From contig JANUWI010000001.1 in NCBI GenBank assembly GCA_025504975.1, positions 5,146,001 through 5,210,000 of the forward strand: 64,000 bases of DNA. Reading direction: 5' to 3'. The position numbers were made by a program, and so were the translations under genes. Under the pieces are notes generated by a model, which worked only from the letters and a program-made list of their open reading frames with translations, was not told where the DNA came from and searched no databases. This DNA is from Plenodomus lindquistii. Lineage: Eukaryota; Ascomycota; Dothideomycetes; Pleosporales; Leptosphaeriaceae. The stretch's first letter is position 1, and each line of letters starts with the position of its first letter. Positions 55,956 through 64,000 of the stretch are shown one piece after another.

Positions 55956-58668
55956 ATGGCTGCCCCCAACCGCAGCTTTGCGGCGCGCATTGCCTCGATG
56001 GGCTCCATCACCTCGGCCAACATGAACACGCGCCTCGAATCCTGGGACGACGGCGACTTTGACGACCAGTCCGACGACTTTCTCTTCAAGAACCCCGCCC
56101 ACTCGCACTCCTCGCGCATGAGCATGAGCGCCCGCTCCGAGGCCGAGTCCAACGACGACTGGCAGATTCTCATTACCCCCAACGACGAGTCGTCCACGAC
56201 GCACGCCATCACCGCCGCCGCCAAGCAGGCCGGCATCCCCATCCCCACGAGCGTGCCCTCGTCCGCCCTGCTCGGCGGCTCCATCAAGCGCCTCGGCAAG
56301 AAGAAGTCGGCCACCAAGGTCGCCGTCGACGACGACTGGGGCAACGACCTCGAGCTGCCCTCGGCCACGGCGGGCGGCGGCGGCGGCCTCAAGCTCAAGG
56401 CGCCCGTTGTGCGCGCGCCCGCCGACGACAACGACGACGACTTCGACTGGGGCGAGGGCAGTCTGGGCATCCGCTTTGGCGGCACCCGGCGCGAGGCCCG
56501 CGGCGGCGGCGGTGCGCGCAGCTCGTCCGTGTCGGCCATGAGCCCCAGCCTGGGCAGCTGCATGACCATGGAGAGCGAGGACGACGACCTCAGCGGCATC
56601 GTGCTGCCCCTCGAGCCCCTCGACCTCAACGCCCGCCTCGACAAGCTGCGCAAGGCCCCGCCGCAGCTGCCCACGCCCGAGCACTCGCCCCTCGCACCCG
56701 CCCTGCCGCTCCAGATCCAGCACCTGCCGCCCCCAACCTCGGCGCCCACCTCGATCCCAGCCGACGCATGGCCCACCTCGCCCGTCGACACAACACCACC
56801 ACCGCCCTTTGAGCGTCCATTCGCCGCACCACCCAAGCCCAAGCCGGCTGCCGACGAGGATGACTTCATGGAGGGCCTCGACTTGGGCGAGGGCGACGTC
56901 TTCGACGACCGCAAGCTGACCCTCAACCGCAATGTCGTCGTCAAGAAGTCCAACTCCAAGCTGAATGCTCCCTCAGCGGCCCGTCCTGCCAGCACCCTGA
57001 CCTTCACCGACCGCCCAACAACGTCGAGGATCCCCAGGCCGCAGCCCATCACCGCGCGCACCAGGCTGACACCCGTGTACGAGAGCGGCGCCCCAACGCA
57101 GCCTACCACCAGGCCCATGCCCACGACGACCAGTGCACAGCTCCTCCGCTCCAAGCGGTCAGCACCCGTCCTCCGCAACAACAATGCCACCCAGCCAGCT
57201 CCACGCATGCCTTTCCTGCCCGGCGGTGGACACACGACGACCCAGTCCCACCATGTCATGGCCCGCGGCTCTCAGGGCCACCTCCGTCGCGACTCTGACC
57301 CTCGCCGGCCCCAGTCCCCCTCAATGCGCTCCTACTCTCGTCTCTCAGGCCACCAGGGCGAGACGCCTAGTCGCGCAGGGGTGAGACGTGATCTGGCTCC
57401 CTCTGCCCTTGCACGTCACCCTCCTCCGCCAAAGAAGCTGACCCAGCCCCAGCGTAAGCGCAACTTCGGCGACGGCCATGAACTCGATGCATTCGATGAT
57501 CTTCCCACTTCCGCCTCAAAGGAGAAGGCTTTCGAAAAGGCTCCCCGCAATGTCGCTAGCAACAAGACTCTGCGCCAACAGCCCAGCAACTCGCGGCTAC
57601 CCCAGCCAGACCGTGGCCCAACACCCATGCCACAAACTCCCTTGTCCCCGCCCCGACATGATCACACACCACGCTTCGCCCGCGACACGGCTGCTAGTAG
57701 GAATGCACGTGAGCAGCGACTGAGCGAGCAACGGGCTGCAGGAACAAGGTCCAGGGCAGATGGGCCTACTACAGCAAGGCCCGTAAGCTGGGCGGCCCAC
57801 GTTGCCGCACGCAGTCCCCATAGTAGTCCCACTGCGAATCGCAAGAAGGGGTCTGGCCAGAAGCCGCAATTGATCCGCCAGATGACCCAGCCGTTCGCAC
57901 AGAGTAAGCACGAGCCCACTTGTGCAATCTTGCATTGGCTAACATTCCACAGCTGAGAAGGGCATGACATATAACCCAACGACACAACGCTGGGAAGGCA
58001 ATGATGAGGCACTCGTGTCCTTCTCGCACCCCAACACTTCTACAACAACTCTTGCCTTGACCACCGCCAGCACACCAACCTTTGCGCCTCCAGGCTATCC
58101 CTCGGGGCGCGTCCACGACCGCTCGCAGTCCATTTCCCATATTGCGCTTTCTTCTATCCATGCAGCACAAAAGAGCTTCTCTGCCAGGGCAGCGAGAATG
58201 GCCCCACCACCGGCCCCTGCTCCAGTCCCTTCGCCACCCCGACCAGCCTTGATCTCTCAGATCTCGGTTCCCCGTGGCGTTCAGTACGAAGGCCGCATGG
58301 TGTTTGACCCTGTCAAGATGACTTGGCTCAAAGCCCCCCGACCAGTCAACGATCCACGCTCACCGTCAGAAGTTGACGAAGATGAAGACCCCTTTGCAGG
58401 CCTGGACGACCTCAAAGACAATGAAAGCGTTGTCGGTGGCACAGCTGCAGGGGGTACCAGTACACCAAACCCAGATGAAGTCGGCGAAGAGTTCGACGTC
58501 GGCCCTGGGTTCATCCGCAGACAGCGTGAAGAGGAAAGCAACTGGAAACGCCGTGTGAATGGCTGGATGAGAGGCATCGGCCACAACGACGGTGAGCAAA
58601 AGGGTGGCTGGCGATGGGCGATACGCGACCTTGCCGCCGGCGCCTCTGCCGGCCCTCCAGGCTACTAA
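55956..58668 (+). CDS. BYR4: BYR4/BFA1-type mitotic exit / septation GAP subunit
   Basis: Scaffold half of the two-part GAP (Byr4-Cdc16 in fission yeast, Bfa1-Bub2 in budding yeast) that restrains the septation/mitotic-exit GTPase Spg1/Tem1 at the spindle pole. Two exons: 55956-57903 and 57953-58668; 887 residues. ATG 55956 is chosen because the open frame upstream is a repeat-rich leader. Identifying blocks are the N-terminal acidic motifs (SWDDGDFDDQSDDFLF, DDDWGNDLEL, DDDFDWGEGSLGIRFG), KLTLNRN, then across the splice QTEKGMTYNPTTQRWEGN, and later YEGRMVFDPVKMTWLK and EEFDVGPGFIRRQREEE. The first exon is very GC-rich with C-ending codons while the second half is less so. The middle is disordered and rich in Pro, Ser and Arg, probably the phosphorylation-controlled part. 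Confidence 0.9.
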
Positions 58669-59213
58669 GCAATGAGCCTGTGTACATGTACACACACTAT
58701 ACCCTACTCACGACATGACGATTACGATACATACCTTGCCCACGGGCGCATGAACGACAGAGGCCTATGTGCCCAAAACTAATAACAGGAAGGGGATACC
58801 CAGAGTGTTACGAAGGGCAGCTTCTTGGATAAGCGTGCCTCACTCTTACGACCGCATTTTACGACTCTAATGATGAAACAACCTCGCATACCAGACGGAG
58901 GCTTCATTGCTTGCCGTTCACATAGATGACTCTTACGATTTCCTATCTCAATGACATTGCTTTTACGGCGTTTTGGAAATCTTGGGTTTTAATAATCACG
59001 CATCGTGCTTGACTGTCTTGATTTGGGCATGTGCATTCCTGTGACTCTTGCCCCTGAACAGATGACTTATCGTGCCGCGCTGCTGATGCTTTACGTGATC
59101 GTGCATGTGCATGACTGATAAAACGCGCTAGTAGGAGGGGTTGTCATGTGCCAGCACTCTGCATCAGACATGCCCGGGGCCGCTCCGACTACAAGTACGC
59201 AGCCACGCCCGCC
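58669..59213. other. Intergenic
   Basis: About 545 bp between the BYR4-like gene and the WD40 gene on the same strand. Nothing distinct seen. Confidence 0.5.
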
Positions 59214-60489
59214 ATGTCTCGCTCCAACGATCCAGGACATTACTTCCAGACAACGTATGGCTTCTCCTTTAGGCCCGTAGTCCTTCTCTAAGATGTTCAC
59301 AGTTCGGCACTCGAGGAGACCGCCCGCAAGGCTGCAAAGTCCAAGAACACGCACGGCGACCCCATCAAGCTTCCCTCCAAGATCCTCGCCATCTGCGCCG
59401 ACCCACACGATGAGAACCAAGTCTATGTTGCCGAAGCTGCGGGCAACGTGAAGAGAATCAATATTGAAGTCGGTCAGACATCTTTTCCTTTGTTATCGTA
59501 GACTTGCACTCTGCGGCAGGTCCCCACTACGCACTTACTAACGTCTGTTCTTCCAGACACGTAAAGTCACAGCAACATTTGCTGGGCCAGTCGCACCCCT
59601 CACCTCCTTGGCCGTATCCCCTGCATCTGGAACACTCTTTGCTGGCTGCTGGGACAAGTCCATCTGGTCATGGTCCCTGTCATCTCGGCAGCCCGCCATA
59701 CGCTATCAAGGGCATGGTGACTTTGTCAAGGCAGTTGCGAGCTTCACGGTCCAAGGCAAGGATATCCTGGTATCGGCGTCACAGGATGCGAGCATGATTG
59801 TATGGGATGTTACTACTGGAGACAAGTTGCACACTTTGAAGGGACATACACGCGGTATATTGGCACTCGCAGTCGATCCAGACGACTATGATCCCAACAA
59901 AGAGTCCGTGACGCTGTTTAGCGCTGGAAGCGACCGAGAGATACGACGATGGGCAATTGGTTTCACATCAGCTTCGGAAGTTCAGCCCTCGCCGCTGATC
60001 GCTCACGAGACCAGCATTGATGCTATCCACTTTGACAACGACGGCGACCTCTGGACAGCCTCTGCGGATAAAACTGCAAAGTGCTTGTCTAGAGGCCGAG
60101 AGTGGGATGAGGACTCGGCATTTGATCATCCCGACTTTGTGCGCGACGTTGCCATTGATGAAGACGGTGGATGGGTCATCACCGCATGTCGGGACGAGAA
60201 TGTTCGTGTGTGGGAGAGGGCTACTGGCAAGCTGCATCACACCTTTGCGGGCCACTTTGAAGAAGTCACAGGACTCGTCTTCATGTCCAAGCAACGTGTG
60301 GTAAGTGTCAGCATTGACGGAACAGTCAGACAGTGGAGCTCTAGGGCCCCAGATTTAGCCAAGGCTATCAAGGAAGCAGAAGAAGAACTCCAAGGCAAAG
60401 AGAAAGAAAAGCAACCCGAGAAGAAAGAGGGCATGATGACTGCAGAGGAAGAGGCCGAGCTCGCCGAGCTTCTTGATGAGAGCGATTAG
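59214..60489 (+). CDS. WD40-repeat protein, hypothetical
   Basis: Three exons: 59214-59254, 59303-59468 and 59557-60489; 379 residues. Joins give HYFQTTSALEETARKAAK and VKRINIETRKVTATF. The second intron has a GTCGGT donor, less common, but a good CTAAC branch site and CAG acceptor, and it keeps phase. WD-type repeats are visible through most of the protein: GNVKRINIE, LFAGCWDKSIWSWSL, LVSASQDASMIVWDV, LFSAGSDREIRRWAI, LWTASADKTAKCLS, VITACRDENVRVWE and VVSVSIDGTVRQWSS, about seven blades, so a full propeller. The C-terminus is a charged helix rich in K/E ending AELAELLDESD. WD40 proteins serve as interaction platforms; the specific complex cannot be named from sequence. Confidence 0.88.
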
Positions 60490-61304
60490 ATACCAGACGA
60501 GCGGACAAGCCTTTGGAAGTATGCTGCCAGCAATGATGGCATCGTTCGACTGCGCTTTTCCGGACGTCTCACCCTAGGCAATCGATGCGAGATAACGGGA
60601 CAGGCATACCATACCTTACTCTACACTCCGGTCGCGATTCTCGAGGAACGAACACCGCTGGCTGCTGGACTGACACGTAAGGCTGCATGGTCACAGTACA
60701 CTGTGCACTCGATCGAGCCGCGTATACTGCATACATGCACTTCTGGTCCTCCTGTCATTGTTTTGTTCGTCCCCCTCACAGAGAAGCTCGACTCCGTTTG
60801 TGGCCGCATCCCACCGGACGTGGCAGAGTATCCATGGTGGACTTCCCAGCTCTCTGTACAGAGTGACGTCTCGGTATCTCCCCGTCCCCTGTGTGATTTG
60901 AAACGTGGTGCTATTTACCGGCATACAGTGTGCGCGTTGTGTGAGACTATGCGACATTCGATTGCGGGCCTGCGCCAACGAGGTGTGGCCGTGCACCGAC
61001 TACTCACAACAAGATATTCACAATCACCTCGCCCCACCTCCGTCGTCGCTCGCTTAATACTGCAAACAAACCCGCACGCCCCCATCTGTTTACCCCCGCC
61101 ACGCCCCCGCTCCACTCCACGGCCACTTTGTCTCTTCTCTCCCCCCCTTTGCTGCGTGCGCCCACCCGCTTTGCTCTTCTGTTTTCCCCTCCCCTCATCG
61201 CCCTCGACGCGCGGGCGCCGCGAGAAACGGCCTGTTGTCTGCTGAAGACACAGGTCGACCGCAGTGACGGATACGCTACTTCATGACAGGGAGCACTCTG
61301 TGTA

Positions 61305-61400
61305 GCCCCGCCACCAGTGTCGGCCTTTTCAGGTCGGCGAGCGTGGAAGAGACCTACAGAAATGGAGCTTTGCTCTGACAGGCCGCATGGTCCCTGGTTC
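61305..61400. repeat. Dispersed structured repeat, copy 1
   Basis: Begins at CCCCGCCACCAGTGTCGGCC, continues through CCTTTTCAGG and GCGTGGAAG, and ends with CTGACAGGCCGCATGGTCCC. The same order of blocks occurs in three other places up to 62570. Shorter than copies 2 and 4 because the middle segment after GTGGAAG is reduced. Confidence 0.6.
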
Positions 61401-61569
61401 GATGGCGTGAAGTGAGTAAGTCCGTTATTGCGGTCAAATGCGGGCGGGTCGCGACGTCTTACGCCGTCTCGCAACTCTGGTTCGAAGATGGCGATAGGTG
61501 TCGTGACCTGTCTGAATGGCACCGGCTTCATCCATCGGTCCGTCAGAATACATGGCCAGCGCGCCCAAC

Positions 61570-61700
61570 GACAGGGACTTGCTCCCCGCTACCAAGTACA
61601 CCTTTTGAGGCGAACAGTGGAAGATGCCAGCAGATATTGAGCGTTCACCTCTACCTTTGGGCATGTGGCTCTGACAGGCCAAACGGTCCTTGGCACTTTT
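61570..61700. repeat. Dispersed structured repeat, copy 2
   Basis: Blocks in order: CAGGGACTTGC, CCCGCTACCAAGT, CCTTTTGAGG, GTGGAAGATGCCAGCAGATA, GGGCATGTGGC, CTGACAGGCC and CGGTCCTTGGCA. Closest to copy 4. Confidence 0.65.
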
Positions 61701-62002
61701 GCGTTGGGAGTTGACTGGTCGAAACGGCTGGATTGGGGGTCGCGGCTGGTGGGAATCTTCTCGTGTTTGCCGAAAGGCTGAACTGGTGGAGGATTCCTGG
61801 GGTGTATGGCCGATGTGGGAGGTGATCGAGTTCTGTTCCAGGGCAGTATTTGATCCTTGTCTATTTGGCTTACACCTACAGATCGCTCGCGTTCGCCGTG
61901 TTCGGTCTCGCGCTGCTGCTATAGCAGTGGCTTGTTCATCCTTGAAGTAGAGTGCGTGCTTCGCACTCCTTTGATCGGTGTCCCGCATGATGACCCTGTT
62001 TG

Positions 62003-62142
62003 CAAGGGATTTGCGGTTCGCCGCGCAACCCCGCCACCAGTATCGCCCTTTTCAGGGTGGAGCGCGTGGAAGCAGCCTGAGATATGGGGAATCGTTTCCT
62101 TTTGGAAAGACGACCTGATAGACCGCATGGTCCATGGCAATA
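62003..62142. repeat. Dispersed structured repeat, copy 3
   Basis: Blocks in order: AAGGGATTTGCGGTTCGCCG, CCCCGCCACCAGTATCGCCC, TTTTCAGGGTGGAG, GCGTGGAAGCAG, GAGATAT, then GACCGCATGGTCCATGGCAA. Closest to copy 1 in its first half. Confidence 0.65.
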
Positions 62143-62381
62143 TTGCAACAGGCACTCTCATGCGCATCGCCTCCGTTGGCTCTTCCTGTCCCGCGTCCGC
62201 GCGTCCATTTGGCCATGTACCCACCCGGGTTCGCCCGTTCTATTGCCCCCAACCGAGGGCCGCTCCGTCGCTCCATCGATTGCTTCTTCGCGTTCCGCCC
62301 GCCCTCTCAGGTTCGCCTGTCTTTCTCTTCTTTCATGATAGTTAGGGCGACAGTTCCGTCAGAAGATCATATACTCCACCC

Positions 62382-62570
62382 GCAGGGGACTTGCGTCTCA
62401 CGATGTTTTACCCCGCCACGGGAGGTCCTCTATCCAGAGCTGACCCCTCTTTTTAGAGCTGTACCGAGTGTGGAAGATGTCAGCAGATATTGAGTATCAC
62501 TGCTGCCCCCTGGGCATGTGGCATTCTAGGAGACCGAATGGTCCTTGGCAGTAACTTGTGGCTTTGGGAG
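62382..62570. repeat. Dispersed structured repeat, copy 4
   Basis: Blocks in order: CAGGGGACTTGCGTCTC, ACCCCGCCACG, CTTTTTAGAGC, GTGTGGAAGATGTCAGCAGA, GGGCATGTGGCATTCT and GACCGAATGGTCCTTGGCAG, then TTTGGGAGCT (compare GTTGGGAGTT after copy 2). Confidence 0.65.
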
Positions 62571-63671
62571 CTCGGTGATACGTACGACTGCTTGTGGTTC
62601 CGCCCCATCAGTCTACGATTTTTCTTGGTTGGTTGTGGTTCTCTTGTCGCGTTTTGGCGTATCAAATCCCTTTCTTTAGGGCGGGGTGTTTTTTTTGTAT
62701 TACAGTGGGATTGTTGGCGTAGTGGGTTTGAGATATACAGCGGGACATGCGCTATCTTACAAGTTCTTGTTTGGAGAAGTACTGGATCGCGGTAACCGGA
62801 TCAATCGGTACTGGGTTTCGATCGCAAGAGGAGGACGGGCGGTAGAAGTCGGACTCTTGCGCCTCCCCGTGGTGCCGCCTGGATAATTCGAGTAACCCCC
62901 CGTTTTGTGAAAAGTGGGGGTGCGAGATGCAACTAGATGCAAGAGACGCAGGTTTTCCATAGTCCAATTAACGACTCATTATATTACACAAAATCGTCGT
63001 TCTGAGTCTTGTCTCCCGTTTTCTTCTTGAGCATAACTCAATCACTGTTCACATGACACACTAGATCTGTCGCTCGCAATAACGACGACATGCCCGCTCT
63101 GTTGGCTATTCACCATTGCTCACTGCTCTTGAGGTCAAGGAATTAGTATATACCAAGCTCATTCTAGAGTGATGAGGTTCGTATGCGGTTGTGTGTTGAC
63201 AGGACAAAGTCGCGCCGGATGAACGAGTATTCCTGGATTATTGCGAAGAGAGGCTGGGGCGTGTGTGATAGCTTTTGTCCGTCATGAAGGGGACTGAGTG
63301 GTGGAGGGGAATTAAGGATCAGGGATCAGATAATTAGTCAGCCCGAAGGAATGTCATGTTTTGGACAAATACTTTCCCAGCAGAAATCTCCATCACATGG
63401 CTGGGAGTCCCCCAATGAAGATTCCCGAGCATGTGACCGGGCTGGAATGATGCAGATGTCTGTTCAAGGCTGCATGCAGCATTTGTAGATAGTATTACGA
63501 CACTGTGTTACATGTGGTTACGTGGTCAAGTGCTCGTGCTGGAAAGAGGGACTAGGATGAGAGAGAAAATACATTTATGATATTTGAAATATGTATCAGT
63601 GTTGGGACTGGACTTTTGGTCTGGAAGTGCTGGTGCTGTGATGTACCTACATGGACAAGCCCTTTAGAATC

Positions 63672-64000
63672 TTATGTTAACATCTCACGCACCGCCAAAG
63701 CAGCTTCTACAAGCGCTTCAGCAGTAGGACGATCTGCAGCGTCAGCTTCAAGACACTGCTTCATCAAGTTCACAAACGCCGTGGTATACGGGACAGCCCG
63801 CTGGGCATTACGCACGTCATGAATATGCAAGTGCAACTGCGACTGTGGCAACGGAACAAGACCCACCGTATTCGTGTACAAGCAATACAGCACGAAGCCA
63901 AAGTAGTACACATCGCCTGTTTCATTGGCGCTAACATCCATACCCGACAGAGGCAAGCCGCTCGAAACAAGCGTGAGTTTAGAGATATCCCATCCCTTTG
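63672..64000 (-). CDS. Protein-kinase-like domain, C-terminal part (runs off window)
   Basis: Partial gene; the 5' part lies beyond 64000. The visible ~109 codons end at TAA 63674-63672 with AVREMLT. DVYYFGFVLYCLYTNT matches kinase subdomain IX (DvYsFGmvLyel), and FVNLMKQCLEADAADRPTAEALVEAAL matches subdomain XI with the invariant Arg of the RPT motif (quoted in parts: MKQCLEADAADRPTAEAL). WDISKLTLVSS and SGMDVSANETGD precede it. This is the C-lobe end of a protein kinase or kinase-like fold, of TKL/NEK-like appearance. The catalytic loop is outside the window, so activity cannot be judged. Confidence 0.7.
   Translation of the reverse strand, partial: KGWDISKLTLVSSGLPLSGMDVSANETGDVYYFGFVLYCLYTNTVGLVPLPQSQLHLHIHDVRNAQRAVPYTTAFVNLMKQCLEADAADRPTAEALVEAALAVREMLT

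Larger units (their letters stand above)
60490..63671. other. 3.2-kb region without a supported gene
   Basis: Apart from the four repeat copies described separately (61.3-62.6 kb), I find no credible coding region. Pyrimidine-rich blocks at about 61120-61200 and 62270-62335 on the plus strand precede repeat copies 1 and 4 and look like leaders of transcripts, but no protein frame follows them. Confidence 0.45.

Noticed and set aside
55725..57259. Long minus-strand ORFs opposite the BYR4-like gene
   Set aside because: They are mirror images of GC-rich third positions in the real gene and have no family motifs.
60703..61245. 180-codon ORF, plus strand
   Set aside because: The last third is encoded by a pyrimidine tract giving Pro/Ser/Leu runs; no domain.

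Overview
This window is nuclear DNA of a filamentous ascomycete. Almost every gene is interrupted by short (45-120 bp) GT-AG introns, often with a CTAAC/CTGAC-like branch site just before the acceptor. Family content (HET and NACHT-ankyrin proteins, fungal rhodopsin-like 7TM, DUF1996, GH10, CE15, G1-type peptidase) fits Pezizomycotina. A Dothideomycete is my best guess, but that is inference. No rRNA, tRNA or CRISPR was found. All exon joins below were made by eye from splice signals, reading phase and family motifs.

Layout. 1-19.9 kb is an accessory, mostly secretory and catabolic region: a 174-bp MITE-like element, a GMC oxidoreductase (-), a GH10 xylanase (+), a Cys-rich hypothetical (+), a CE15 glucuronoyl esterase (-), a secreted beta-lactamase-fold hydrolase (+), an FAD aromatic monooxygenase (-) and a 7TM protein (+). 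21.3-25.7 kb holds a large NLR-like gene (HET-NACHT-ankyrin) whose last exon adds a ZZ zinc finger. 26.1-29.6 kb has two secreted proteins, DUF1996 and a G1-peptidase-like protein lacking its catalytic pair. 29.9-33.4 kb is a divergent housekeeping pair, MAK16 (60S biogenesis) and MSS1 (mitochondrial tRNA-modification GTPase). 34.4-35.3 kb is a probable short-ORF transcription unit on the minus strand: TATA box, pyrimidine-rich leader, three separate 7-codon ORFs reading MGR(G/D)GYN, then a 46-codon ORF. A gene-poor 4 kb follows, then a second HET gene (39.5 kb), HUS1 with a 13-nt microexon (41.9-43.2 kb), a small membrane protein, a C2H2 protein, GABA transaminase, a large disordered protein, an XRCC4-type NHEJ factor, a BYR4/BFA1-type mitotic-exit regulator and a WD40 protein. 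60.5-63.7 kb has no convincing gene but carries four diverged copies of a structured repeat. A kinase-like ORF runs off the right end.

How the genes fit together. The left part could serve lignocellulose attack: the xylanase cuts xylan, CE15 cleaves lignin-glucuronoxylan esters, and GMC and FAD enzymes act on alcohols and aromatics. No polyketide synthase, NRPS or cluster regulator is present, so it is not a classic biosynthetic cluster. The right part is mainly core genome maintenance and cell-cycle genes (HUS1, XRCC4, BYR4) with two self/non-self-type HET genes interspersed. The short-ORF unit at 34.4-35.3 kb is the least explained and most interesting object.
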